The notes beneath the pieces are model-generated. The model saw only the letters and a program-made list of their open reading frames with translations. It had not been told where the DNA came from and made no database searches. Both the position numbers and the translations under genes were made by a program. 64,000 bases of DNA from Perlabentimonas sp041656735 (GTDB taxonomy: Bacteria > Bacteroidota > Bacteroidia > Bacteroidales > Tenuifilaceae): the NCBI GenBank assembly GCA_041656735.1, contig JBBACY010000001.1, positions 62,001 to 126,000 of the forward strand, given 5' to 3'. Within the stretch, counting starts at the first letter, position 1; each line of letters opens with the position of its first letter. Positions 16,399 to 25,972 of the stretch are shown here, in pieces.

Positions 16399-19317
16399 AT
16401 GCGGATTAAAACACTGCTGTTCATTCTATTACTTAGTGCATCGCAAGCATATTCGCAGTACTATACTAGTGGACAAGAACCGTCAAGTTTACGCTGGTAC
16501 AAAATAGATAACCCAAACTTTCGATTAATCTACACGCAAGGCAACGATTCGCTTGCCTCCGTTTTTAACGATTACATAAACTCGTCGCTAAAAATTGTAC
16601 CATTAACACTTAACCACACGCCATCAAAATTCCCTGTGGTTTTGCACGGCAACTCAATCCTTTCCAATGGGTTCGTTTCGTGGGCGCCAAAGCGAATGGA
16701 GGTAGTATCCAGTCACCCATTCGATGCATCTCCAACACCATGGCTTGAGCATTTAGCGTTACATGAGCTGCGGCATATAGTTCAGCTCCACAAAATGTAT
16801 GGAAACAAGTATCGATTTGGAAATATTATACTGGGCCAGCAGGCCATAGGGCTTAAGTTGCTATTTACCCCGAGTTGGTTTCTCGAGGGCGATGCTGTTT
16901 ATACCGAAACTGCCCTGTCGGAATGGGGTCGAGGGCAAAGCGCCTATTTTTTTCGTGACTATCTGGCTCACGTTGGCACAAATAACGGGTCAAAATATGA
17001 GTATGATAAATGGTTGCTGGGTTCTTTTAAGCATCATATACCCAATCACTACGAGTTTGGCTACCAAATGGTGGGCTACGTTAACCACAAGTACGGCAGC
17101 AAGGTATGGAGCGAAAGTTTAGAAGGCGTTTCAACGAAGCTATTCTTCATGCTACCATTTTATACGCGGCTAAAAAAACAAACGGGTTATACCGAAAAGG
17201 AACTGTTTATTCAGCTGCTAAGTTACAATGATTCAATTTGGGAAAGCATTAAAGTATCAAATGAAGAGAATAATAACATATCATTACTAGAGAGCAGTTT
17301 AGAAAATAATTATATTGAATATAAATATCCGTTTGTCTCAGCTAACAACACCTTGATTGCACTAAAGACCTCGATGGATAGAACACCCGCACTAGTAGAA
17401 GTTGATTTAGAAAGCAAAGTTGAAAAAACGCTGCATAGGCCTGGTTACATAACAAGCAGAGTCAGCTATAGTAAAGGTTTAATACTATGGAGTGAGTACA
17501 AGTCGCATGCACGCTGGGAAAACCAAAATTATTCGGAATTGTGGGTTTACAAAACCGACAAGCAAAAAGCGACCAGAATAACAACGGGTACACGATATTT
17601 TAATCCCATAGCATACAACGACTCAACAATTTTGACCATTGAAAACACGGCCAGCGGAAGGGATGTGATTGTGGCCCTATCGTACCAAGGAAAAGTACAA
17701 CAAAAGGTTAACACTACCCCTGGATATGAGTTAATGGAAATTTGCAAAGGGCCCAACTCGTCCTTTTTTGCTCGTTATACCACAGCCGAGGGTGCTATGG
17801 TGCTAAAATACGATGCTCTTTCTGCAGTGCCCGATACCCTATTGGGCCCACACTTCTCCGATATTTCCAATTTGGCGTATGGCAATGGTTGGTTATACTT
17901 TACTCGGACAGATAATTATATTGAAAAAATATTTGCCGTTAATGTCAACACCAATAAGTTAATAACAGTATCTAGTTCAAGTTATGGTTTAGGAAATTTA
18001 AGCTACAATAATTATTTGGTAGCCTCAGCTTTTAACGCTCACGGTTCAACTCCTGTTAGGGTAAACTCTTCTGCAACAAAAGATATTGACACGTTCGAAA
18101 AAACAAAACCATATTATCCAATCGATTCAGCTTCTCTAAACGTTTCAAATAGTAAAACGATTATAGTAGGCAGAACAGACAATACTAAAACTTCTAGGTA
18201 CTCTAATTTTAAGAATCTGTTTAACTTCCACAGCTGGGCACCAATCTATTTTGATCCCACCGATTTGCTTTCTCAAATAATTGAAATATACCCAGGGGCT
18301 ACAATTCTTTCTCAAAATTTAACGGGCACTTTTGTTTCGAGCTTTGGATATTCATACAACGTAACACACGGCGTACATGCAAATATTGAATGGTTAAAAT
18401 GGTATCCAAAAATAATGGCAAGCGTTAGCTACGGAAACCAGTTCAATACAGCTGTTGGGAATCCAAACTCGCTAGATATATTCTCGTCAACGCGCAAACC
18501 TCTGCTAAACGCACGATTACGAGTTGACATACCTTACTCCATATCATCAGGAAATATACTCTCAAAAATAAATTTAGGCGCTCAACTACTATATAACAAC
18601 AATTGGCATTGGGACCATGCGAAAGACGGCTACCAAAAATGGCAAACAGGCGTTGCGCCCTACTTATCGTTTTATGCGTTAAGCCGAATGGCTACTCGGG
18701 ATCTTCGACCTCGTCTGGGTTTTCAATTCTATGTTAGTAGGCTCGAGTCCGTTCTCGAACCGAAGATATTTGGTCCAATAACCCAAGCCCGATCGTTGGT
18801 TTATCTCCCCGGACTTGGCAGCAACCATAGCCTTCTTATCGGTATAAGTGCTCAATATCAAAAAGCAGCTCAGTATATACGCAGATTTCAGTATACAACA
18901 GCTCGCGGGTACGAAATTTCGCCAATAAAGAAGCATACTTTACTATCGGCCGACTACACCTTCCCTATTGTATATCCAGATTTAGCCATAGGTCCAGTTG
19001 CATATATTAAAAGATTATTTGGCAACGTATATAGCGATAACGCTTGGCAATCCTCATATATTTCTTCTAACCAAGGTATTGCATTGCAACAAAAAACGCT
19101 GCATTCTGTTGGTATTGAAATTGCAGCCGACATAAACTTTTTACGATCTCCATATCTTTTTAGAGTGGGCTACAGTGGAGGTTATAGGTTAGATAGTAAC
19201 AATTTGCTAAGTAGTAATAACTTGTTTCATAGGCTCATTCTATCGTTAGATATAAATAGTATTACTGGGTATATTCCCTCAGCACACGCAATATACTTAA
19301 ACAAAGGGTTAAGATAA
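16399..19317 (+). CDS. large secreted metallopeptidase-like protein with propeller and barrel-like C-terminus
   Basis: A 972-residue protein with signal peptide MRIKTLLFILLLSASQAYSQ. Residues 118-130 contain LHELRHIVQL, a HExxH zinc site (His122, Glu123, His126). About 37 residues later WFLEGDAVYTET supplies a Glu (about 163) in the position of a gluzincin third ligand. The middle part (about 290-590) has repeated short strands such as LILWSEYKSHARWENQ and resembles a beta-propeller of the TolB/WD40-like kind. The last 300 residues have alternating strands and end in a way that recalls surface-antigen/Omp85 barrels (DYTFPIVYPDLAIGP). Co-directional with the secreted EEP protein (2-bp gap). 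Proteolysis at the cell surface is an inference. Confidence 0.72.
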   Translation: MRIKTLLFILLLSASQAYSQYYTSGQEPSSLRWYKIDNPNFRLIYTQGNDSLASVFNDYINSSLKIVPLTLNHTPSKFPVVLHGNSILSNGFVSWAPKRMEVVSSHPFDASPTPWLEHLALHELRHIVQLHKMYGNKYRFGNIILGQQAIGLKLLFTPSWFLEGDAVYTETALSEWGRGQSAYFFRDYLAHVGTNNGSKYEYDKWLLGSFKHHIPNHYEFGYQMVGYVNHKYGSKVWSESLEGVSTKLFFMLPFYTRLKKQTGYTEKELFIQLLSYNDSIWESIKVSNEENNNISLLESSLENNYIEYKYPFVSANNTLIALKTSMDRTPALVEVDLESKVEKTLHRPGYITSRVSYSKGLILWSEYKSHARWENQNYSELWVYKTDKQKATRITTGTRYFNPIAYNDSTILTIENTASGRDVIVALSYQGKVQQKVNTTPGYELMEICKGPNSSFFARYTTAEGAMVLKYDALSAVPDTLLGPHFSDISNLAYGNGWLYFTRTDNYIEKIFAVNVNTNKLITVSSSSYGLGNLSYNNYLVASAFNAHGSTPVRVNSSATKDIDTFEKTKPYYPIDSASLNVSNSKTIIVGRTDNTKTSRYSNFKNLFNFHSWAPIYFDPTDLLSQIIEIYPGATILSQNLTGTFVSSFGYSYNVTHGVHANIEWLKWYPKIMASVSYGNQFNTAVGNPNSLDIFSSTRKPLLNARLRVDIPYSISSGNILSKINLGAQLLYNNNWHWDHAKDGYQKWQTGVAPYLSFYALSRMATRDLRPRLGFQFYVSRLESVLEPKIFGPITQARSLVYLPGLGSNHSLLIGISAQYQKAAQYIRRFQYTTARGYEISPIKKHTLLSADYTFPIVYPDLAIGPVAYIKRLFGNVYSDNAWQSSYISSNQGIALQQKTLHSVGIEIAADINFLRSPYLFRVGYSGGYRLDSNNLLSSNNLFHRLILSLDINSITGYIPSAHAIYLNKGLR

Positions 19318-19339
19318 TTGCTTTAAAAACCTATTTATT

Positions 19340-19882
19340 ATGACTATAAGCGAACAAAAAGTTGCTTTACGCAAGCATATTAGGGACCTAAAAAAACAGG
19401 CTAATGCCGAAGAAATGTTACGTGACTCGGATAGGATTTTCTCCAAAATTGAAAGTTTAGACGCTTTTAAAAAAGCTAAAACTGTTTTGGCTTACTGGTC
19501 GATGTCCGATGAAGTTTTTACTCACAATTTTGTAAAAAAATGGTATAAAGAGAAGCTATTCCTCTTACCATTAGTTGTTGGAGATGTGCTAGAGTTAAAG
19601 GTGTTTTCAGGAATGGATACTTTGGTTGTAGGGCCCTCTTTCGGTATTTTAGAACCCCGAAACGGAGCCAACTACCAAAACCAGCCCATTGATTTTGGCG
19701 TAATACCCGGTGTGGCTTTTGACACAGCCGGCAACAGAATGGGCCGTGGCAAGGGCTACTACGATAAACTTTTAAAAGAGAACCCAATGCTAAAGGCTGG
19801 AGTGTGCCTTAATCTTCAAATGGTTGAAAAAGTGCCTACCGATACGTTTGACATCCAAATGGATATGGTTATTACTCCTTAA
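19340..19882 (+). CDS. 5-formyltetrahydrofolate cyclo-ligase
   Basis: A 180-residue enzyme converting 5-formyl-THF to 5,10-methenyl-THF with ATP. The N-terminal basic helix (KVALRKHIRDLKKQA) and the conserved phosphate-binding loop MGRGKGYYDKLL near residue 133-144 identify the family, as does VIPGVAFDTAGNR just before it. Length is normal. It follows the large secreted protein by 22 bases on the same strand and is followed by a terminator, so it may end that operon. Confidence 0.95.
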   Translation: MTISEQKVALRKHIRDLKKQANAEEMLRDSDRIFSKIESLDAFKKAKTVLAYWSMSDEVFTHNFVKKWYKEKLFLLPLVVGDVLELKVFSGMDTLVVGPSFGILEPRNGANYQNQPIDFGVIPGVAFDTAGNRMGRGKGYYDKLLKENPMLKAGVCLNLQMVEKVPTDTFDIQMDMVITP

Positions 19883-19968
19883 CTTACTGATTCACAATAA
19901 AAACTCGTTAATTCGTAAAAAAAAGTTTCTGAAAGTTATTTTGTCTCCAAAAGGCGTTTTCCAAGTAT

Positions 19969-20000
19969 GGCCGCATAAAAATGCGGCCTTTGTTTTCTTT
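19969..20000 (+). terminator. terminator after the cyclo-ligase gene
   Basis: GGCCGCAT and ATGCGGCC form a perfect 8-bp stem around AAAA, followed by TTTGTTTTCTTTT. Confidence 0.88.
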
Positions 20001-20043
20001 TAAAAATTAAAGTTGATAACTGCAAAAACCTAAACCCACATAG

Positions 20044-20928
20044 ATGGAAACAAAGAAATTTACTCAATTCGGAGCATTCTCGGTAGCAATTATGTTACCG
20101 CTATTTTTATTGTTCCTCGTATTATTAGTCAATTCGGGGCTAGAGAATACAGTCAGTTTTTATTTCAATCTAGCGATGGCGCTAATCTTCCTAAGCTGTT
20201 TACTAATTTTTTATAAGATAACAATAGTAGTTGATAGCACCCATGTTTCGTTTAAGCTGGGCATAGGGCTAATTCGTAAAACTTATAGTTTTAATGACTT
20301 AAAGCAGTGTAAACCTGTTGTTAATTCACCATTGTACGGAATTGGCATTCGCGCAATATGGAATGGTTGGCTATATAACGTATCGGGTTTAAAATCAATT
20401 GAACTTCAATTTGTTAGCTCAAAGTCGGTGGTTAGGATAGGAACTAATAAACCCAATGAAATTAGTCAGCTAATTCAGTCGAGGATTAGCGGAGAAATTC
20501 CCAATTGTACAGAAGAAACCAAGACAAACAAGTGGGTAATTTCACTTTATGTTTTGGCGTTTCTCCTAATTTTTGCTCTAGCAGTATTTCCTGTTTGTCG
20601 AGAGACAAAAGTGCAGTTTAATGATACTGATTTTAAAATAAAAGGAGCGTATGGAGAAACCATTAAGTATTCCGATATTGAGCTAATCGACACAGTATCT
20701 ACGCTTCCAAACATTGCCATAAGAACAAATGGGTACGCCTTGGGCAAGACCTTAATTGGAAACTTTAGAATGCAGGATAATACCAACGTAAAACTATTTA
20801 TAAAAAAAGGAGGCGGACCCTACATTCTCATTAAATCGAAAGGGAATAAGCCTATCTATTTGAATTATAAAAGCAAGCAGAAAACGGTTAAACTATTTGA
20901 GGAGATAAAAAATAGGGAAATAGAGTAG
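20044..20928 (+). CDS. membrane protein of unknown function with PH-like segments
   Basis: A 294-residue protein with two N-terminal membrane helices (about residues 13-32 and 40-62) and a third at about 165-185. Between them and after them lie beta-rich segments (VVDSTHVSFKLGIGLIRKTYSFNDLK; FKIKGAYGETIKYSDIELIDTV). These resemble the bacterial PH-like membrane domains in which a strand pair ends in YSFNDL/IKYSDI. Such domains appear twice here, suggesting an internal duplication around the third helix. No catalytic motif. It stands alone between a terminator and a repeat-rich gap. The function is unknown. Confidence 0.65.
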   Translation: METKKFTQFGAFSVAIMLPLFLLFLVLLVNSGLENTVSFYFNLAMALIFLSCLLIFYKITIVVDSTHVSFKLGIGLIRKTYSFNDLKQCKPVVNSPLYGIGIRAIWNGWLYNVSGLKSIELQFVSSKSVVRIGTNKPNEISQLIQSRISGEIPNCTEETKTNKWVISLYVLAFLLIFALAVFPVCRETKVQFNDTDFKIKGAYGETIKYSDIELIDTVSTLPNIAIRTNGYALGKTLIGNFRMQDNTNVKLFIKKGGGPYILIKSKGNKPIYLNYKSKQKTVKLFEEIKNREIE

Positions 20929-20989
20929 TATTAGTATCAAAATAGTTACATCTCTTTGCTACGGCTATTTCACAAAGAATCACGAAGAA

Positions 20990-21200
20990 GATACAAAAGC
21001 TACGTCAACCATTGTCTTAACAAAGACTTCGCCAGCCTGAGCTACGCCGCCAAACTTCGACTTCGCTCAGTTTGACTATGGGGTTGCCTTGAATTGCTAG
21101 CCTTTCGTTATACCAACTCGTAGTCAGCCTGAGCAGTTTGCCCTGAGCGAAGCCAAAGCCGACAGCCTAAACTAAATGGTATTGACCGCACGACTCCCGG
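20990..21200. repeat. degenerate CAGCCTGAG-type intergenic repeat
   Basis: CAGCCTGAG occurs near 21037 and 21126, and GACTTCGCTCAG near 21059, with a CCCTGAGCGAAGCC segment near 21141. The fragments match the core of the MITE-like elements at 38577 and 52922 but are rearranged and eroded. It lies in a convergent gap between 20044-20928 and fabH, so it disrupts nothing. Confidence 0.5.
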
Positions 21201-21246
21201 CGTGTGGAATGGAAATAAAACTAAAAATACGCCAAAATATCAATAC

Positions 21247-21285
21247 AAAAAAAGGCTCAGAAAAATTTCCGAGCCTTTTTTGTAT
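21247..21285. terminator. bidirectional terminator between the 20 kb gene and fabH
   Basis: AAAAAGGCTC and GAGCCTTTTT (about 21249-21258 and 21271-21280) pair with T runs on both strands, so it can end fabH transcription from the right. Confidence 0.82.
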
Positions 21286-21302
21286 CTATCTATTTGAAAA
21301 TA

Positions 21303-22313
21303 CTATTTTGCTACTTTATCGCCATCGTAGGCCCACTTAATGTAGGTTGCGCCCCAAGTAAAACCTGCGCCAAACGTGGCAAGAATAACGTTATCGCCCT
21401 TACGCAGTTGCGATTCCCATTCCCACAAACAAAGCGGTAATGTTGCGCTAGTAGTATTACCATAACGCTCAATATTAATCATAACCTGCTCTTTTTTAAT
21501 GCCCATACGTTTAGCTGTTGCCTCAATAATGCGCATATTAGCCTGGTGCGGAACAAGCCAAGCTAGCTGCTCGGGCTCAATATTATTCCGTTTCATAACT
21601 TCAACCGCAGTATCGGCCATATGCGATACGGCTGCCTTAAATACGGGTTGTCCCTCCTGATAAATAAAGTGCTGTCTATTGTCAATGGTTTCATGTGTTG
21701 GGGGATACATCGATCCGCCTGCCACCTGGTGCAAATGCTTACGCCCAGCCCCATCAACTTGCATAACAGAATCAATAACACCAAAACCATCGGTGTTTGG
21801 CTCTAGAAGTACTGCTCCAGCGCCATCGCCAAAAATAGGGCAAGTTTGCCTATCGGTATAATCGGTAATCGACGACATTTTGTCGGCACCAACTACCACA
21901 ACTTTCTTGTGAGTTCCCGATTCAACATACTTTGATGCTGTAATAAGGGCGTAAAGAAAACTAGAGCAGCCTGCATTCATATCAAATCCAAAAGCGTTTT
22001 TAATACCACACTTGTCGCTTATGATATTTGCAGTTGCTGGAAAAAGCATATCGGGGGTAACTACCCCACAAATAAGCATATCAACCTCATCGGGATGAGT
22101 GTTTGTTTTGCGCAGCAAATCGTTAACTGCTTGAAAGGCCATATCGCTTGTACCCTTGCCCTCGCCTTTCAAAATTCTACGTTCTTTAATACCTATCCGA
22201 GTCATGATCCACTCATCGGTGGTATCAACCATCTGACTAATTTCCTGATTAGTAAGAATGTAATCAGGTGTGTAGCCAGCCACTCCGGTAATTGCAGCAG
22301 TAATTTTCCCCAT
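21303..22313 (-). CDS. fabH: 3-oxoacyl-ACP synthase III (KAS III)
   Basis: A 336-residue condensing enzyme that starts fatty acid synthesis from acyl-CoA and malonyl-ACP. The catalytic triad is visible: Cys116 in DMNAGCSSFLY, His256 in VPHQANMRI and Asn286 in ERYGNTTSATLPL. The N-terminus (ITGVAGYTPDYILTN) and length are standard. Its ATG overlaps the plsX stop by one base (position 22313), indicating tight coupling in the DUF177-rpmF-plsX-fabH operon. Confidence 0.97.
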   Translation of the reverse strand: MGKITAAITGVAGYTPDYILTNQEISQMVDTTDEWIMTRIGIKERRILKGEGKGTSDMAFQAVNDLLRKTNTHPDEVDMLICGVVTPDMLFPATANIISDKCGIKNAFGFDMNAGCSSFLYALITASKYVESGTHKKVVVVGADKMSSITDYTDRQTCPIFGDGAGAVLLEPNTDGFGVIDSVMQVDGAGRKHLHQVAGGSMYPPTHETIDNRQHFIYQEGQPVFKAAVSHMADTAVEVMKRNNIEPEQLAWLVPHQANMRIIEATAKRMGIKKEQVMINIERYGNTTSATLPLCLWEWESQLRKGDNVILATFGAGFTWGATYIKWAYDGDKVAK

Positions 22314-23254
22314 TAGCTAAATGCTTCTTTAAATTTCTCGCAAACTCCGGTTTTTATAACCGTTTTGGTTTGCAAAATCATATTCATAATAGCCTTGGCG
22401 TTCGATACCCCATGGCCAATAATGACCGGGGAATTAACACCAAGGACGGGAGTTCCTCCATAATTTTCGAAATTGAACATTTCGAAAAAGGGGTCCGAAA
22501 TATTTCTCTTTTTAATCAAATGGTAAAAAGCCTCAGCTTCCTTTAAAAGTACATTTCCCACAAAACCATCGCATACTATTACATCAGCTTTCGAGTCAGA
22601 AAAGAGCTCATTCCCCTCAACATTGCCCACAAAGTTATAATCTAACGAACCGTTCATCAACTCATGGGCGCTTTTAGTTACCAAGTTTCCCTTCTCCTCC
22701 TCTTCGCCTATATTTAACAGCCCAACCCTTGGTTTGTTTATGCCAAAAATTAGTTTAGCGTATATATTTCCCAGTATGCCATACTGATATAGCACATCAG
22801 GTCTGCAATCGGGGTTTAGCCCAACATCGAGAAGTAGGTTGAATTTATTTTCAGAAACAGGAATATAGCTTGCAATGGCAGGACGAATAATGCCTGGAAC
22901 CGACTTTACGGTATACATTGTGCCTACCAGCATAGCGCCAGTATTACCTGCACTTGCAAATCCATCAATCTTTTGTTGAACTAGATGACGAAAGCCAACC
23001 GTAATGCTTGAGTCGGTTTTTTTTGCAAATGTTTTTGCAGGGTTCTCACCCATGCCAATTACTTCGGAACAGTGAACAACTTCAAATGTTGATTTATCAA
23101 CATTTTCCTGATCCAAAATATTGTAAATCCTATCCTGATCTCCAAAAAGAACAATATGTTCTCCTGGCAACAATTGTTTCTGAGCCTCAATGGCTCCTTT
23201 TACAATTGCATCAGGTGCGAAGTCGCCACCCATTGCATCTACTCCAATTTTCAT
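22313..23254 (-). CDS. plsX: phosphate acyltransferase PlsX
   Basis: A 313-residue enzyme that makes acyl-phosphate from acyl-ACP for phospholipid synthesis. Typical motifs are the N-terminal IGVDAMGGDFAPDAIVKGA, ASAGNTGAMLVGT, LDVGLNPDCRPDVLYQY and DVIVCDGFVGNVLLKEAEA. Length is normal. The order rpmF-plsX-fabH is the classic bacterial arrangement; the gene starts 45 bases after rpmF. Confidence 0.97.
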   Translation of the reverse strand: MKIGVDAMGGDFAPDAIVKGAIEAQKQLLPGEHIVLFGDQDRIYNILDQENVDKSTFEVVHCSEVIGMGENPAKTFAKKTDSSITVGFRHLVQQKIDGFASAGNTGAMLVGTMYTVKSVPGIIRPAIASYIPVSENKFNLLLDVGLNPDCRPDVLYQYGILGNIYAKLIFGINKPRVGLLNIGEEEEKGNLVTKSAHELMNGSLDYNFVGNVEGNELFSDSKADVIVCDGFVGNVLLKEAEAFYHLIKKRNISDPFFEMFNFENYGGTPVLGVNSPVIIGHGVSNAKAIMNMILQTKTVIKTGVCEKFKEAFS

Positions 23255-23299
23255 AAACGCTGATTTTGGATTGCTGAAATGGGACTATCTATTATATAA

Positions 23300-23485
23300 T
23301 TATGCTGATACAGTTTTCTCAATAGCTAGCTTGCCACGATAAAACCCACAATCGGGACAAACCCTGTGATATTGTACTGTAATGCCGCAATTTGAGCAGG
23401 TTGACAAAGTTGGAGTCTCTGCTTTATAGTGAGTCCTGCGCTTGTTTTTCCTCTGCTTCGAAATTCTACTCTTTGGATGTGCCAT
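23300..23485 (-). CDS. rpmF: 50S ribosomal protein L32
   Basis: A 61-residue ribosomal protein: the basic start MAHPKSRISKQRKNKRR, and two CxxC pairs (Cys30/Cys33 and Cys43/Cys46), so it is the zinc-binding form. It lies between the DUF177 gene and plsX. Confidence 0.97.
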   Translation of the reverse strand: MAHPKSRISKQRKNKRRTHYKAETPTLSTCSNCGITVQYHRVCPDCGFYRGKLAIEKTVSA

Positions 23486-23531
23486 TTTGGTAATTATTTA
23501 TTGTTCCTAAAATTTTAATTATCTCTAAGTG

Positions 23532-24077
23532 TTATAAAATATCTTTCAGTTTATCCCAACGTGAATCTGTTTTTGGTTCTTCTGGCTTGCTTTCCTCGGG
23601 GCTACTCGATAACATATTTAACTTTTGGAGCATCTCCTTGTCGCAACCATCTTGCGATGTACCCAGCATACCGTGATATCGCTGTATAGGTATGCTCAAA
23701 CAAATACTCTCGTATATATACTGCGCCAAAAACACCTCATGGTCATTGCTACTCAAAAACCAAATATCATCGTCGGTTTCCTCATCTTCAATTGAATCGC
23801 TAATACGAACTACAAGTTTTCCTTCGTAGTTAGTTGGTATCATGAACGGCTCTAAGCATCTGTCGCACTGTACCTCAACACTGCCCTCAATTAGTATATT
23901 AAACTCTAGCATGTTGGGATGCTTGTCGAGTTCAACCTCAACCTCAAGATTTCCATTTGAAATCTCACTACCCTCAAATTGTTCAAAAAACTCTTTGTCC
24001 ACATCAAAATTGAAGATGTGTTTTCCTGTCCCAAGTCCCTTAAAATGAACAGTATATTTATTTAATTTTGTGTTCAT
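23532..24077 (-). CDS. DUF177 (YceD-like) protein
   Basis: About 181 residues of the DUF177/YceD family, implicated in large-subunit rRNA or L32-linked expression in other bacteria. The start at 24077 (MNTKLNKYTVHF) is preferred. In-frame ATGs at 24083 and 24101 lie closer to or at the predicted transcription start. The segments EVQCDRCLEPF and YEGKLVVRISDS are typical, and the protein ends in the acidic/Pro tail EESKPEEPKTDSRWDKLKDIL. Placement just upstream of rpmF is the family's usual context. Confidence 0.9.
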   Translation of the reverse strand: MNTKLNKYTVHFKGLGTGKHIFNFDVDKEFFEQFEGSEISNGNLEVEVELDKHPNMLEFNILIEGSVEVQCDRCLEPFMIPTNYEGKLVVRISDSIEDEETDDDIWFLSSNDHEVFLAQYIYESICLSIPIQRYHGMLGTSQDGCDKEMLQKLNMLSSSPEESKPEEPKTDSRWDKLKDIL

Positions 24078-24098
24078 CAGCATAAAAAAAACATCTTG

Positions 24099-24128
24099 CA
24101 AAGGTAATTATAATTCTTAAAACACAAA
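24099..24128 (-). promoter_or_regulatory. promoter of the DUF177-rpmF-plsX-fabH operon
   Basis: On the minus strand TTTG (24125-24128) and TACCTTTG (24099-24106) are spaced by 18 bases, a near-consensus Bacteroidetes promoter. It lies just upstream of the chosen start and argues against the ATG at 24101. Confidence 0.7.
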
Positions 24129-24175
24129 ATATGTTCTCTTAAACTACCGTTATTGGGCAGAATAATATTGTGCTG

Positions 24176-25972
24176 CTATTTGTTTTGACGTTTTCTATCG
24201 TGTTCGTTCAAAAGAATTTTACGTATACGCATCGACTTTGGGGTAACCTCAACGTACTCGTCGCCCTGAATATACTCAAGCGCTTCTTCCAAACTAAACT
24301 TAATTGGCGGAGCTAGAATCGCTTTGTCATCGGTACCCGATGCGCGCATATTGGTTAATTTTTTCGATTTTGTTACGTTAATCACCAAGTCGCCAGGCCT
24401 GGTATTCTCGCCTACTACCTGACCAACATATACCTCTTCGTGCGAATCGATAAAATATCGACCGCGATCCTGAAGTTTATTAAGTGCGTAAGCATACGAT
24501 GTACCGCCTTCCATAGCTATTAATGAACCATTTTGTCGGGTTTCAATTGGCCCTCTAAATGGTTCGAATGCTTTAAAACGATGAGCGATAACGGCTTCAC
24601 CTGCAGTGGCAGTTAGCAAAATATTTCGCAACCCTATTATTCCTCGGGCGGGTATCTCAAACTCAAGATGCACCCTATCAGAGCGTCTTTCCATAATAAG
24701 CAAATTCCCCTTGCGCTGGGTTACATGCTCAATGGCTTTACCCGATACATTATCCGGAAGGTCGATGGTGAGTACCTCAATGGGTTCGCATTTTTCACCG
24801 TCCACCATCTTTATTATAACCTGTGGTTGCCCAACCTGAAGTTCGTATCCTTCGCGACGCATCGTTTCAATAAGTACCGACAAGTGCAATACACCCCGAC
24901 CAAAAACAATGAATGCGTCGGCAGTATCGCCTTGTTTAACTTTGAGTGCAAGGTTTTTCTCAAGCTCTTTGTTGAGTCTATTCCTAAGGTGGTGCGAGGT
25001 TACAAATTTACCGTCTTTGCCAAAAAAGGGCGAATCGTTTATGGTAAATAGCATACTCATAGTAGGCTCATCAACAGCAATAGACGCAAGTCCCTCGGGG
25101 TGCTCAATATCTGTAATGGTATCTCCAATATCAAATCCTTCAATACCAACCAGTGCGCAAATATCTCCTGTTTGTACCGTTTCAACCTTTAGTTTACCAA
25201 GGCCTTCAAAGGTAAGCAACTCTTTAATTTTACTTTTTATAAGCTTGCCGCTGGGTTTTAGTAAAGCAACGTTTTGGCCAACCCTTAGCTGCCCTCTATG
25301 TAGTTTGCCAATGGCTATTCGGCCTACATACGACGAGTAATCGAGCGATGTTATAAGCATTTGGGGTAAACCTTCATTCACTTTGGGCTTGGGAATGTAC
25401 TCAAGTATTGCATCAAAAACGGCTGTGATATTGTCGGTAGGTGTTCGCCAGTCGGTAGACATCCATCCATTTTTTGCACTACCATAAAGCGTTGGAAAAT
25501 TTAGCTGATCCTCCGAAGCTCCCAGGTTAAACATTAAGTCAAAAACCTGCTCCTGAACCTCTTCGGGTCTACAGTTTGGCTTATCAACTTTATTAATAAC
25601 CACAATGGGTTTAAGTCCTAGCGCTAAAGCTTTCTGCATAACAAAGCGTGTTTGCGGCATGGTACCCTCAAACGCATCAACAAGAAGCAAAACCCCATCG
25701 GTCATATTAAGAACTCGCTCTACCTCGCCTCCAAAATCGGAGTGACCAGGGGTATCAATTATATTAATTTTCACACCTTTATAGCTAACCGATACGTTTT
25801 TTGAAAGTATGGTTATTCCGCGCTCACGTTCAAGGTCGTTATTGTCGAGTATAAGTTCTCCCGGTCTTTCGTGCTCTTTATAAAGATTACTATGGAAAAT
25901 CATTTTATCAACCATGGTAGTTTTTCCGTGGTCAACATGCGCTATGATAGCGATATTTCGAATGTTTGGCAT
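24176..25972 (-). CDS. typA: translational GTPase TypA/BipA
   Basis: A 598-residue ribosome-binding GTPase. G-motifs: G1 AHVDHGKT (residues 11-18), G3 DTPGHSDFGGEV, G4 NKVDK. EF-G-like domains follow and the BipA C-terminal domain ends near NMRASGTDDKAILAPP. Length matches the family. It acts in 50S assembly and stress adaptation. The gene stands alone, with the DUF177 promoter about 50 bases beyond its 3' end. Confidence 0.97.
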   Translation of the reverse strand: MPNIRNIAIIAHVDHGKTTMVDKMIFHSNLYKEHERPGELILDNNDLERERGITILSKNVSVSYKGVKINIIDTPGHSDFGGEVERVLNMTDGVLLLVDAFEGTMPQTRFVMQKALALGLKPIVVINKVDKPNCRPEEVQEQVFDLMFNLGASEDQLNFPTLYGSAKNGWMSTDWRTPTDNITAVFDAILEYIPKPKVNEGLPQMLITSLDYSSYVGRIAIGKLHRGQLRVGQNVALLKPSGKLIKSKIKELLTFEGLGKLKVETVQTGDICALVGIEGFDIGDTITDIEHPEGLASIAVDEPTMSMLFTINDSPFFGKDGKFVTSHHLRNRLNKELEKNLALKVKQGDTADAFIVFGRGVLHLSVLIETMRREGYELQVGQPQVIIKMVDGEKCEPIEVLTIDLPDNVSGKAIEHVTQRKGNLLIMERRSDRVHLEFEIPARGIIGLRNILLTATAGEAVIAHRFKAFEPFRGPIETRQNGSLIAMEGGTSYAYALNKLQDRGRYFIDSHEEVYVGQVVGENTRPGDLVINVTKSKKLTNMRASGTDDKAILAPPIKFSLEEALEYIQGDEYVEVTPKSMRIRKILLNEHDRKRQNK

